Assembly: GCA_947497895.1 (NCBI GenBank)
Contig: CANMIL010000005.1
Coordinates: 124,001-188,000, forward strand
Direction: 5' to 3'
Length of the DNA stretch: 64,000 bases
From: an uncultured Tenacibaculum sp.
GTDB lineage: Bacteria > Bacteroidota > Bacteroidia > Flavobacteriales > Flavobacteriaceae
Positions 54,358 through 63,111 of this stretch are shown one piece after another. Within the stretch, counting starts at the first letter, position 1; each line of letters starts with the position of its first letter. Under the pieces are notes generated by a model. It ran no database searches and was not told the origin of the DNA. It saw only the letters and a list, made by a program, of their open reading frames with translations. A program made the translations under genes and the position numbers.

Positions 54358-54690
54358 TTAACTTTCTGGTGCTAACTCTATTTCTAATCCCTCTAATTCA
54401 TGTGTTATCTGTATTTGGCATCCTAATCTACTATTGTCCTGAACATCAAATGCCTCTGCAAGCATTGCGTCTTCATCATCGGTCATATCTGGCAGATTAT
54501 GATCTGTCTTCACATAACATTGACAAGAAGCGCACATAGCCATTCCTCCACAAACACCTATTGTACCTTCAGGAGCTAGTTCGTAAGAACGAACTAACTC
54601 CATTAAATTCATTGCCATATCTGTCGGTGCTAATACTTCATGCATTACACCATCGCGATCTGTTATTTTTATATTTACGTCTTGCTCCAT
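54358..54690 (-). CDS. [2Fe-2S] ferredoxin
   Basis: 110 residues with the adrenodoxin-type pattern C-x5-C-x2-C in GVCGGMAMCASCQCYV and a fourth Cys in SRLGCQIQ. It carries electrons and, from its place, probably accepts them from the flavin reductase just upstream to serve sulfite reductase or another enzyme of the cluster. Its start overlaps the stop of the reductase gene by one base. Confidence 0.88.
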   Translation of the reverse strand: MEQDVNIKITDRDGVMHEVLAPTDMAMNLMELVRSYELAPEGTIGVCGGMAMCASCQCYVKTDHNLPDMTDDEDAMLAEAFDVQDNSRLGCQIQITHELEGLEIELAPES

Positions 54691-55745
54691 TACTCAATCG
54701 CTTTAACTACTGCTTTTGGCGCTTCTTTTTTCGTTCCATCAAAACCTTGAACTCCTCCTACTGTAGTATATTTCATTACATACTTTTTGTCTGGGTGAAT
54801 TCTTTGGTAAGCACTTTGACACATTAATGTTGCCTCATGGAAACCACATAAGATTAGTTTTAACTTCCCTGGATAAGTATTAACATCTCCAATAGCGTAA
54901 ATTCCTGGAACGTTCGTTTGATAATCTAATGCATTATTTACTTTAATAGCATTCTTTTCTATTTCTAATCCCCAGTTTGCAATAGGACCTAATTTAGGAG
55001 CCAATCCAAATAATGGAATAAAATGATCTGTATCAATAATAAATGGCTCTTTATCTTTTTGCTCAACAACTACACCTGTTACTTTATCATCTCCTAGGAT
55101 TCCTTTTACCTCTGCTGGTGTAATTAAGTTTATTTTACCTAAATTCTTTAATTCCTGTACCTTTTCCACTGAATCTAAAGCTCCTCTAAACTCATTTCTT
55201 CTGTGAATTAAAGTTACTGACTTTGCTACATCCGTTAAGAAAATAGACCAATCTAAAGCCGAATCTCCACCTCCTGCAATTACTACATCTTTGTCTCTGT
55301 ATAACTCAGGTTCTTTAATCATGTACTCAACACCATTGTCTTCGAACTTTTCAATATTCTCAAGTTTTGGCTTACGAGGCTCAAAACTACCCAATCCTCC
55401 TGCAATTGCCACAACTGGCGCTTGATGCTTCGTTCCTTTATTAGTTGTTACGATAAATGAACCATCTTCTTGTTTTTCAATAGTATCAGCACGCTCTCCT
55501 AACGTAAATCCAGGTTCAAACTGCTTAATTTGCTCCATTAAGTTTTTCGTCAGATCTCCTGCTAAAATTTCAGGATATGCTGGAATATCGTAAATTGGTT
55601 TTTTAGGATAAATTTCAGAACATTGCCCTCCTGGTTGTGGTAAGGCATCAATCAAATGACAACGTAATTTTAATAATCCTGCTTCAAAAACTGTAAATAG
55701 ACCAGTTGGTCCTGCTCCAATAATTAATATATCTGTCTTTATCAT
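54690..55745 (-). CDS. Ferredoxin-NADP reductase, thioredoxin-reductase-like (YumC type)
   Basis: 351 residues. FAD motif GAGPTGLFTVFEAGL at the start, QPGGQCSEIYP, NADPH motif VIAGGGDSALDW and the FAD end NVPGIYAIGDVNTYPGKLKLI. It has no CxxC redox pair, which separates it from thioredoxin reductase. It moves electrons from NADPH to ferredoxin. It is coupled to the ferredoxin gene by overlap and sits 75 bases after the siroheme dehydrogenase gene, so it belongs to the sulfur-reduction supply chain. Confidence 0.9.
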   Translation of the reverse strand: MIKTDILIIGAGPTGLFTVFEAGLLKLRCHLIDALPQPGGQCSEIYPKKPIYDIPAYPEILAGDLTKNLMEQIKQFEPGFTLGERADTIEKQEDGSFIVTTNKGTKHQAPVVAIAGGLGSFEPRKPKLENIEKFEDNGVEYMIKEPELYRDKDVVIAGGGDSALDWSIFLTDVAKSVTLIHRRNEFRGALDSVEKVQELKNLGKINLITPAEVKGILGDDKVTGVVVEQKDKEPFIIDTDHFIPLFGLAPKLGPIANWGLEIEKNAIKVNNALDYQTNVPGIYAIGDVNTYPGKLKLILCGFHEATLMCQSAYQRIHPDKKYVMKYTTVGGVQGFDGTKKEAPKAVVKAIE

Positions 55746-55819
55746 TTTTCTTTATTTAACTCACTAAGTGAGGTTTTTTTGTTCCTTTAGGGAATATTTA
55801 TAGTTGTTTTTATTATTGT

Positions 55820-56413
55820 TTAGGAATTTGTTCGGTGCGCAACTAAATTTTCTGTCAATTTATTTAGTTCATCAACCTTTTGTTCAAAATCTCCTTTAAT
55901 GGTTTTTCTGTAATTATTTAAGTTTTTCACTAGTTGATTGATATCATCTGGAATAACCTCCTCGAAAAACTGTCGTAATCGTTTTGCCGTTGTTGGTGAT
56001 TTACCGTTTGTTGAAATCGCAACTTTTACATTTTCTTTTGTTACAATTCCTCCCATATAAAAATCGCAATATGGTGGATTATCAGCTACATTTACTAAAA
56101 TAGATCGCTCTCTACAATGCTTGTATACCTCAACATTAATCTCTGGTATATCGGTAGTAGCGACTACCATATGTTTTCCTTTTAAATACTTTTGATCGTA
56201 AACATCATCAATTACAGTAACATTTCCTTTTTTAGCTTCTTCCAAAGTTGTTTCTCTGAAAAAAGGAGCAACCATGGTTACTTTTGCATTCGGGCTCGAT
56301 TTTAATAAAAACGAAAGTTTTTCCTCTGCTACAAAACCTCCACCCACAATCAACACTTCCAATTGTTCTACTTTTAAAAAAATTGGATACAGATTATTTC
56401 TATCTTGCTTCAT
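55820..56413 (-). CDS. Precorrin-2 dehydrogenase (siroheme synthesis)
   Basis: 197 residues, matching the N-terminal part of CysG or Met8. NAD site VLIVGGGFVAEEKLSFLLKS, then VVATTDIPEINVEVY, VNVADNPPYCDFYMG and ISTNGKSPTTAKRLRQ. It oxidises precorrin-2 to sirohydrochlorin for siroheme, the cofactor of sulfite reductase. Its start overlaps the stop of the methyltransferase gene by one base. Confidence 0.93.
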   Translation of the reverse strand: MKQDRNNLYPIFLKVEQLEVLIVGGGFVAEEKLSFLLKSSPNAKVTMVAPFFRETTLEEAKKGNVTVIDDVYDQKYLKGKHMVVATTDIPEINVEVYKHCRERSILVNVADNPPYCDFYMGGIVTKENVKVAISTNGKSPTTAKRLRQFFEEVIPDDINQLVKNLNNYRKTIKGDFEQKVDELNKLTENLVAHRTNS

Positions 56414-57180
56414 TAAACTACGGCTTTTAAGACAACCTCTGTTTGTAAATTCAATAATTGTTTTCTGTGGTTTACTACACTTCCTAAAACAATAATCGCA
56501 GGGTTACTCAATTGATTTTCGACAACAACTTTCTCTATGGTTTCAACAGTTCCAATTCCTATTTTCTCTTGCGGAGTTGTTCCGTTTTGAATGATAGCTA
56601 CTGGTAATTCGTTTTTTCCTTCTTGTTTGAACAAAGCAACAATCTCAGATAGTTTTCCCATTCCCATTAACACGACTACGGTTGCATTCGATTTGGCCGC
56701 TAAAGCCACATCTGTTGATAATTTGTGTTGTTTTGTTGTTCCAGTAATTACCCAAAAGCTTTCAGAATTCCCTCTTTTAGTTAAAGGAATATTTTGATAA
56801 GCTGGCACCGCTAATGACGATGATATTCCTGGAACCATTTCAACTAACAAACCGTGTTCGGCAGCGTATTCCATTTCTTCGGCACCACGACCAAAAATGA
56901 AAGGATCTCCACCTTTTAAGCGAACCACGTGTCCGTGAGAATGACCTCTAGCAACAATCAATTCATTAATTTGTTCTTGTTGATATCGGTAACAACCTCT
57001 TCGTTTTCCTACAAAAATCATTTCTGCCATTGGATTCACATACTCTAAAAGTTCTGGATTCACCAAAGCATCATATAAAACAACATCAGCTTGTTTTAAT
57101 GTTTTTATAGCTTTCAACGTGATTAACTCAACATCGCCTGGTCCTGCTCCTACTACTGTTAATTTGGGTTGCTTGTTCAT
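56413..57180 (-). CDS. cobA: Uroporphyrinogen-III C-methyltransferase
   Basis: 255 residues. Conserved text: VVGAGPGDVELITLKA, VVRLKGGDPFIFGRGAEE, VEMVPGISSSLAVPAYQNIPLTKRG and WVITGT. It adds two methyl groups from SAM to make precorrin-2. It overlaps the next gene, so CobA and the dehydrogenase together stand in for a fused CysG. Upstream are a 24-bp repeat copy and a GC hairpin that separate it from sulfite reductase. Confidence 0.95.
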   Translation of the reverse strand: MNKQPKLTVVGAGPGDVELITLKAIKTLKQADVVLYDALVNPELLEYVNPMAEMIFVGKRRGCYRYQQEQINELIVARGHSHGHVVRLKGGDPFIFGRGAEEMEYAAEHGLLVEMVPGISSSLAVPAYQNIPLTKRGNSESFWVITGTTKQHKLSTDVALAAKSNATVVVLMGMGKLSEIVALFKQEGKNELPVAIIQNGTTPQEKIGIGTVETIEKVVVENQLSNPAIIVLGSVVNHRKQLLNLQTEVVLKAVV

Positions 57181-57191
57181 TTTTACTCAAT

Positions 57192-57215
57192 TTTAATCGC
57201 AGGGCGATAGCCAAG
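57192..57215. repeat. 24-bp inverted repeat, left-hand member of a distant pair
   Basis: Identical in reverse complement to 52644-52667. Its central part GCAGGGCGATAGCCAA resembles GCAGGGCGGCAATCAA at 57250, so a short dispersed element may be involved. Confidence 0.7.
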
Positions 57216-57249
57216 TTCAATCTCCAAAACTTCACCTTGCTGTTAATTT

Positions 57250-57289
57250 GCAGGGCGGCAATCAACTATTTAACTCAAGGCCGCCCTGC
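57250..57289. repeat. GC-rich hairpin after sulfite reductase
   Basis: Perfect 10-bp arms GCAGGGCGGC/GCCGCCCTGC with a 20-base loop, 6 bases after the stop of sulfite reductase. No T run follows on the minus strand, so it is more likely an mRNA-stability or partial-termination element. Confidence 0.6.
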
Positions 57290-57294
57290 TCTGT

Positions 57295-59403
57295 TTAATT
57301 TTCTAATTCAACCTCCACTTTTCTATACGCATCAATTGTTCTATAGAAAGCTTTAGCTTCTTCTAAATATTTTTTTGCAAAAGCCTCAGTAGGCTCATTT
57401 TTATTTATTTGATATACCAACCCTTCAAATGTTGTTGATAATTCTATTTTATTTGTTTCAACAAATACCTTATCAAAATTGGTTATAATTCCTGCTTGTG
57501 TATTTGTTTTAGCTCCTTCAGAAGTTAACAACGCCTTTGCAGTATTAATGATTGCCGCATAAGAATGATAAATACTATCCGACCATTGTTTTTCATTCAA
57601 TGCTTCTGTAGCATTCTCAATTTTCTCTTCACTCTCGAATAATAAGGTTGCTACTAAGTCAATTACAACACCAGCACACTCTCCAACTCCAATAGCTTTT
57701 ACATACTTTTCATTATGTCCCCAATCGATAAAATCTTCATCGGTTAGGTTTGATGTATCTGATAATTCTTTTAGTAAATCATAGAAATATGTTTTCCCAT
57801 TTCTATCATAGTAACTTAAAAACTCTTCATTTTCTTCTTTATTAGCTTCGAAATCATTTAATAAAACTCGTAAAGCCTCTGGACCTCTTTTACTTGGTAC
57901 TTTTACTAATTTATCAGCAAAACGACCTTGCCCGTCTCCAACGACACCACCACCAATTAGTACTTGTAAAGCTGGTGCTAATAACGCTCCTACTTTTACT
58001 GACATTCCTTGAAATCCGATGTGAGCCATATTATGTTGACCACAAGCATTCATACATCCACTAATTTTAATTGTAATGTCTGTATTATTTACGTATTGTG
58101 GGTATTCCGCTTTTAAAACTCTCTCCAATTCTGCAGCGATTCCTGTACTACTAGCAATTCCTAAATTACAAGTATCTGTACCTGGACATGCAGTGATATC
58201 AAATAAGGTGTTGTACCCAACATCTGTAAAACCAAGCTTCTTTAATTCTGCATAAAAAACAGGTAAAAACTCTTCTCTTACGTGACGAATTAAGATATTT
58301 TGACGTAAGGTAAAACGTAATTCATTCGCTGCATATTTCTTGATTAAATCAGCTAATAAACGAGCTTTATCTGTGTAGAAATCTCCTAAATGAACTTTGA
58401 TTCCTATAGCATATAAACCTTCTTGTTTTTGTTTTAAAACATTGGTCTTTTTCCACTCATTATATTCGTCTAAACTTTCAATAACCACTGGCGGAATTTC
58501 ATCCGTTCCAAAAGTTATTTCTTGTTCAAATTTTGACGTATCAATTGGATATGCTTGGTATGCTAAAGCTCTTTTTTCAGCTTCAACTAATGCTAAGAAA
58601 CCATCTAATCCTAAACTTTTCACTAAGAATTTTAATCTTGCCTTTGCACGTTTTGCTCTTTCACCATGACGATCAAAAACTCTTAATACTCCTTCAATAG
58701 TAGGAATTAATAAATCAGTTTCTAAAAACTCATACATTACATCAGCCTGACGAGGTTGAGATCCTAATCCACCAGCCAATAAAACTTTAAATCCTTTGAT
58801 TTCTTTGTCTCCTACTTTTTTAGTTTTGGCGATAAAGCCTAAATCATGCATAAAACTTAAAGCAGTGTCTTCTTCTGTAGACGAGAATGACATTTTGAAT
58901 TTTCTACCCATTTCTTGACAAATTGGGTTTCTTAAGAAAAACTCAAAAGTTGCATGTGCATATGGTGTTACATCAAAAGGCTCATTAGGATCGATTCCTG
59001 CTGTTTCCGATGCTGTTACATTACGTACTGCATTTCCACAAGCTTCTCTCAACGTAATATCATCCTTTTCCAGTTGTGCCCATAATTCTGGAGTTCTGTC
59101 TAAACTCACATAGTGAATTTGAATATCTTGACGTGTTGTAATATGTAAACGTCCGCGAGAATATTCATCAGAAACATCAGCAATTCTATGTAGTTGCTCA
59201 CTTGTTACTTTACCATACGGCAATTTAATACGTATCATTTGAACACCTAACTGACGTTGTCCGTAAACTCCACGAGCCAAACGTAAGCTTCTAAAACGTT
59301 CTTCATCAATTTGACCTTCCTTAAACAAACGTATTTTGCGTTCTAATTCTAGAATATCTTTTTCTACAACTGGGTTTTCTATTTCTGATCTAAAACTTTG
59401 CAT
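57295..59403 (-). CDS. Sulfite (nitrite/sulfite) reductase hemoprotein with C-terminal HEPN-like domain
   Basis: 702 residues from the family start MQSFRSEIENP at 59403 (the frame extends 13 codons upstream). Two ferredoxin-like/siroheme repeats: RLARGVYGQRQLG, HITTRQDIQIHYV, and the cluster ligands CPGTDTC plus CMNACGQH for coupled siroheme-[4Fe-4S]. It reduces sulfite to sulfide with ferredoxin electrons. After about residue 540 there is an added helical domain of some 150 residues (SEEKIENATEALNEKQWSDS, HSYAAIINTAKALL) that resembles HEPN; ordinary family members stop before it. Confidence 0.9.
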   Translation of the reverse strand: MQSFRSEIENPVVEKDILELERKIRLFKEGQIDEERFRSLRLARGVYGQRQLGVQMIRIKLPYGKVTSEQLHRIADVSDEYSRGRLHITTRQDIQIHYVSLDRTPELWAQLEKDDITLREACGNAVRNVTASETAGIDPNEPFDVTPYAHATFEFFLRNPICQEMGRKFKMSFSSTEEDTALSFMHDLGFIAKTKKVGDKEIKGFKVLLAGGLGSQPRQADVMYEFLETDLLIPTIEGVLRVFDRHGERAKRAKARLKFLVKSLGLDGFLALVEAEKRALAYQAYPIDTSKFEQEITFGTDEIPPVVIESLDEYNEWKKTNVLKQKQEGLYAIGIKVHLGDFYTDKARLLADLIKKYAANELRFTLRQNILIRHVREEFLPVFYAELKKLGFTDVGYNTLFDITACPGTDTCNLGIASSTGIAAELERVLKAEYPQYVNNTDITIKISGCMNACGQHNMAHIGFQGMSVKVGALLAPALQVLIGGGVVGDGQGRFADKLVKVPSKRGPEALRVLLNDFEANKEENEEFLSYYDRNGKTYFYDLLKELSDTSNLTDEDFIDWGHNEKYVKAIGVGECAGVVIDLVATLLFESEEKIENATEALNEKQWSDSIYHSYAAIINTAKALLTSEGAKTNTQAGIITNFDKVFVETNKIELSTTFEGLVYQINKNEPTEAFAKKYLEEAKAFYRTIDAYRKVEVELEN

Positions 59404-59549
59404 GATTTTTAATAGTTTTCTTTGAAGGTTTTTACTCTTCAAAGTGTTTTTTTAATTACAAGTTGATCGCTACATATTTTACTTAGCCTATGATTTCCTT
59501 GTAATTTGAATTTAAATGTTGTTATTCCTCATACTTCCTCGGATGAAAG

Positions 59550-59897
59550 TTATTGATGCAAAAAGTTTTGTTTTGCCAATAACTCTTCTTCCGTTTCTAC
59601 ATTATCTTCATCTGGCACACAGCAATCAACCGGACAAACTGCCGCACACTGTGGTTCTTCATGAAATCCTTTACACTCTGTACATTTATCAGCAACAATG
59701 AAATAATACTCATCTGAAACTGGCTCCTGGTCCTCATCTGCATCGACTTCTTTACCAGCAGGAAACTGTACATTTCCACTTAAGGAAGTTCCTTCGCTAT
59801 AGTTCCAATCTACGGCTCCTTCGTAAATTGCTGTGTTTGGGCATTCGGGTTCGCATGCCCCACAGTTTATACATTCATCGGTTATTATAATTGCCAT
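59550..59897 (-). CDS. Two-cluster [4Fe-4S] ferredoxin
   Basis: 115 residues. First cluster motif [12 protein letters not shown], second [18 protein letters not shown] with the longer loop seen in YfhL/Azotobacter-type ferredoxins, plus DCC after it. It probably delivers electrons to sulfite reductase, whose gene starts 147 bases downstream. It follows cysN by 12 bases. Confidence 0.9.
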   Translation of the reverse strand: MAIIITDECINCGACEPECPNTAIYEGAVDWNYSEGTSLSGNVQFPAGKEVDADEDQEPVSDEYYFIVADKCTECKGFHEEPQCAAVCPVDCCVPDEDNVETEEELLAKQNFLHQ

Positions 59898-59908
59898 CGA
59901 TCATTCGT

Positions 59909-61156
59909 TTATTTAATAAAACCAACTCCTGCCGTGTTATTGGTTTTAGGGTTTACTAAAATAAATGCTCCGTTAGCCTTATTATTTTTATAACTGTCAA
60001 CAAACAAAGGTTTGCTTACTTTTAAAGAAACTTCACCAATTTCATTCAATGTTAATTGATCTGAAGATTCTTTCTTTCCTGAAAAATCGGTTTCAATAGT
60101 GGATGCGATATTTACAATCTTAACTTGAGCATCATTCACTCCATGTTTGATGTAATACTTGTCTGAAGCTTGTAAAGGTGTTTTATCCATCCAACAAATT
60201 GTAGCTTCTAATTGCTTTACCACCTCTGGCTCTTCACCTGCCTTTACAATCATATCTCCTCTACTGATGTTTACATCATCTTCTAGAGTAATACTTACTG
60301 AACTTCCTCTTTTTGCAACTTCATATTCTTTATCGAAGAAGTGAACGCTTTTCACCGTAGATTTTGTTGCCGACGGTAAAATAGTCACCTCATCCCCAAC
60401 AGCTAAATCACCTCCGTATAATTTACCAGCATACCCTCTGAAGTCATGATATTCCTCAGTTTTAGGTCTGATTACGTTTTGTACTGGGAAACGCGCTTGA
60501 GAAGCTTCCTGAACATCTTCTGAGTTTAAGTTTTCCAGATGATCTAATATGCTCGGCCCATTGTACCAATCAATTCTATCTGATCCATCTACAACATTAT
60601 CTCCATGTAATGCTGAAATTGGTATAAATGTTATATTTTGATTTTGATACTCGCTTTTACTTGCTAAGTATTCAATTTCTCCTTTTATTTCATTGAACTT
60701 CTCTTGAGAAAAGTCCACTAAGTCCATTTTATTAACAGCTACAACAACATCTTTTACTTTTAATAAATTATTAATAAAGAAGTGTCTGTAAGTTTGTTCC
60801 ACAACTCCATTTCTAGCGTCTACTAAAATGATTGAAGCTTGTGAATTTGAAGCTCCTGTTACCATGTTTCTAGTATATTCAATATGTCCAGGAGTATCGG
60901 CTATAATAAAACTGGTTTTTGGAGTAGAAAAGTAGATATGAGCCACATCAATTGTAATTCCTTGCTCACGCTCTGCTACTAATCCATCTGTTGCTAAAGA
61001 AAAATCTAAATAGTCAAATCCTCTTTGTCTACTCTTTTCTTCAATAGCTTCTAATTTATCGTCTGTTAATGATTTTGTATCGTATAAAATTCGTCCTATC
61101 AACGTACTCTTTCCGTCATCTACGCTTCCTGCCGTTGCTATTTTTAGTACATTCAT
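59909..61156 (-). CDS. cysN: Sulfate adenylyltransferase subunit 1 (GTPase)
   Basis: 415 residues, an EF-Tu-like GTPase. P-loop GSVDDGKSTLIG at 10-21, switch region REQGITIDVAH, G3 DTPGH, G4 NKMDLVD, then two beta-barrel domains. With CysD it makes APS from sulfate and ATP, driven by GTP. The protein ends where CysN should; it lacks the C-terminal APS kinase domain of CysNC fusions. It follows cysD by 37 bases. Confidence 0.95.
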   Translation of the reverse strand: MNVLKIATAGSVDDGKSTLIGRILYDTKSLTDDKLEAIEEKSRQRGFDYLDFSLATDGLVAEREQGITIDVAHIYFSTPKTSFIIADTPGHIEYTRNMVTGASNSQASIILVDARNGVVEQTYRHFFINNLLKVKDVVVAVNKMDLVDFSQEKFNEIKGEIEYLASKSEYQNQNITFIPISALHGDNVVDGSDRIDWYNGPSILDHLENLNSEDVQEASQARFPVQNVIRPKTEEYHDFRGYAGKLYGGDLAVGDEVTILPSATKSTVKSVHFFDKEYEVAKRGSSVSITLEDDVNISRGDMIVKAGEEPEVVKQLEATICWMDKTPLQASDKYYIKHGVNDAQVKIVNIASTIETDFSGKKESSDQLTLNEIGEVSLKVSKPLFVDSYKNNKANGAFILVNPKTNNTAGVGFIK

Positions 61157-61193
61157 TGCTTTTGTTTTTGTTTGTTTTGGTTACGTTTAATTT

Positions 61194-62099
61194 TTAGAAA
61201 TACCCTTGTTGCTTTCTTTTCTCCATCGCTGCTTCAGATCGTTTATCATCAATCCTAGCTCCTCTTTCGGATATTGTTGATACTCTTATTTCGTCAACAA
61301 TTGTATCAATATCGGTTGCTGATGATAATACTGCTGCTGTACAGCTCATATCTCCAACCGTTCTAAAACGCACCATACGTTCTTCTACTTTTTCATCGTC
61401 ATCTCTGTATACTACTTCGTCATTAGCAGACCAGATAAGTCCGTCTCTAACAAAAGTTTCTCTTTTATGAGCAAAATAGATTGAAGGAATTTCAATTCTC
61501 TCTTGCTGTATATATGACCAAACATCTAATTCTGTCCAGTTCGATATTGGAAAAACTCTAACATTTTGTCCTAAATCAATGCGACCATTTAACATGTCAA
61601 ATAATTCAGGTCGTTGGTTCTTTTCATCCCATTGACCAAAATCATCTCTAACAGAGAATATACGCTCTTTTGCTCTTGCTTTTTCTTCATCTCTACGAGC
61701 GCCTCCGATACATGCATCAAATCCGAATTCATCAATAGCGTCTAAAAGAGTTTCTGTTTGCAGCATGTTTCTACTCGCATATTTTCCAGTTTCTTCTTTT
61801 ACCTTTCCTGCATCAATATTATCCTGTACATTTCTCACGATTAACTCTACTCCAAGCTGTTCAACTAAACGATCTCTGAACTCGATAGTTTCAGGAAAAT
61901 TATGTCCTGTGTCGATGTGCATTAATGGAAAAGGAATTTTACCTGGGTAAAATGCTTTTTGAGCTAGTCGTACCAATGTTATACTATCTTTTCCTCCTGA
62001 AAATAATAACACTGGTTTTTCAAATTGAGCAACTACTTCCCTTAAAATGTATATAGCTTCGCTTTCTAAGGCTCCTACTCTAATTTCTTTCGTATTCAT
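61194..62099 (-). CDS. cysD: Sulfate adenylyltransferase subunit 2
   Basis: 301 residues, ATP-pyrophosphatase fold. The PP-loop is LLFSGGKDSITLV, followed by PFPLMHIDTGHNFPE, GGARRDEEKARAKERIFS and FPISNWTELDVW. It catalyses adenylyl transfer to sulfate with CysN. It follows cysH by 16 bases. The C-terminal RGARIDDKRSEAAMEKRKQQGYF is the usual family end. Confidence 0.95.
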   Translation of the reverse strand: MNTKEIRVGALESEAIYILREVVAQFEKPVLLFSGGKDSITLVRLAQKAFYPGKIPFPLMHIDTGHNFPETIEFRDRLVEQLGVELIVRNVQDNIDAGKVKEETGKYASRNMLQTETLLDAIDEFGFDACIGGARRDEEKARAKERIFSVRDDFGQWDEKNQRPELFDMLNGRIDLGQNVRVFPISNWTELDVWSYIQQERIEIPSIYFAHKRETFVRDGLIWSANDEVVYRDDDEKVEERMVRFRTVGDMSCTAAVLSSATDIDTIVDEIRVSTISERGARIDDKRSEAAMEKRKQQGYF

Positions 62100-62115
62100 C
62101 TTCCTAATCTATTTT

Positions 62116-62739
62116 TTAAACATGCAAACCGCACTCTCTGTTATTTTCTACTTTTGTTGGGTCGAAATATTTGAACTCGTTTGAAATATCAAACTCTTCT
62201 AAATATTGATCTAATTCTTCATCTGAAAAATTATAAAAAGGACTTACTTTAATCACACCATCCTTACTCTGCGAAACAACATCAATACTGTCTCTAAAAG
62301 CTGTTTGTCCTTTTCTTAAATTCGTAAACCAAACATCTGGTTTATGCTCTTGCATAGCTCTTTTAAAAGGCTCTAACTTTACTTGTTCTGTAAACAAAGC
62401 ATGGTTAGGGTCATCAACAGTTGGTAATCCAAGAGTTACATTTCTATGAGCTACTGTTTGCTTTGGAACATATAACTGAACGTTTAATTGCAATTTGTGT
62501 ATTAATTCTTCAGCGTGTTTATATGTTTGTGGAGTATTATACCCAGTATCACACCAAATAACTTCAATATCATTATTTAATGAAGTAACTAAATGTAGAA
62601 TAGCACCTTCATAAGGTCTAAAGTTTGTAGTAACCACAGGTTTTAGAGCTATGTCTAAAGCCCACTGTACAATCTCTTTAGGTGTTTTGTCTTTTAATTG
62701 TTCGTTTACTGCTTTTAAATCAATCATTTCTAAACTCAT
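62116..62739 (-). CDS. cysH: Phosphoadenylyl-sulfate reductase-like protein
   Basis: 207 residues with VIWCDTGYNTPQTY, VWFTNLRKGQTAFRDS and the catalytic end NNRECGLHV. It has only two Cys in total (in WCDTG and ECGLHV) and lacks the CC...CxxC ligands of iron-sulfur APS reductases. This points to PAPS as substrate, yet no APS kinase gene is in the window. It is shorter than E. coli CysH. It overlaps the DUF2061 gene by 4 bases (ATGA). Confidence 0.88.
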   Translation of the reverse strand: MSLEMIDLKAVNEQLKDKTPKEIVQWALDIALKPVVTTNFRPYEGAILHLVTSLNNDIEVIWCDTGYNTPQTYKHAEELIHKLQLNVQLYVPKQTVAHRNVTLGLPTVDDPNHALFTEQVKLEPFKRAMQEHKPDVWFTNLRKGQTAFRDSIDVVSQSKDGVIKVSPFYNFSDEELDQYLEEFDISNEFKYFDPTKVENNRECGLHV

Positions 62740-62990
62740 TTTTTACCCCATTTTATACTATTCCAAACTCTTTCGTGAAAAAAATATAAGAGCATTTTTG
62801 TTACTAATTCTATTCCACCTATAGATAAGGCTGTTTTTACTTGTCCTGTAATTATCCAAGAAATTAGAATGGTGTCAAGAGTTCCAACGGCTCTCCAACT
62901 AATTGATTTTACTACACTTCTAATTGGTTTCTCGGATTCCTTATCTACCCTGTAATTTGTTTTATTTTCTAATACTTGTTCTACAATCAT
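62736..62990 (-). CDS. DUF2061 membrane protein
   Basis: 84 residues with SVVKSISWRAVGTLDTILISW, the DUF2061 signature, and two membrane helices (about 30-50 and 55-72), then FFHERVWNSIKWG. Such proteins are often found at the head of sulfate-assimilation operons, where they are suspected to help sulfate entry; that role is unproven. It is first in the cys transcript behind a perfect promoter box and a candidate operator. Confidence 0.88.
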   Translation of the reverse strand: MIVEQVLENKTNYRVDKESEKPIRSVVKSISWRAVGTLDTILISWIITGQVKTALSIGGIELVTKMLLYFFHERVWNSIKWGKK

Positions 62991-63007
62991 TTTTAAAATA
63001 CCTTTTA

Positions 63008-63025
63008 CCCTATCGGATTAGTAGG
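63008..63025 (-). promoter_or_regulatory. Candidate operator of the cys operon
   Basis: On the minus strand CCTACTAATCCGATAGGG, an imperfect palindrome (CCTA..TAGG), lies between the -7 box and the first start codon. It could be bound by the Rrf2 regulator encoded just upstream. Confidence 0.4.
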
Positions 63026-63037
63026 TTTTAGAGTTGA

Positions 63038-63045
63038 CAAATATA
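63038..63045 (-). promoter_or_regulatory. -7 box of the cys operon
   Basis: TATATTTG on the minus strand, 48 bases before the DUF2061 start. Confidence 0.6.
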
Positions 63046-63111
63046 CAGACTCTAATTTAATATGAAAGAAAAAATTAAAAAATTAACAATTCGATAAGAT
63101 TTGAATGACCA

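Noticed and set aside
54690..55745. Thioredoxin reductase
   Set aside because: The fold matches, but there is no CxxC pair and the gene overlaps a ferredoxin gene, so ferredoxin-NADP reductase fits better.
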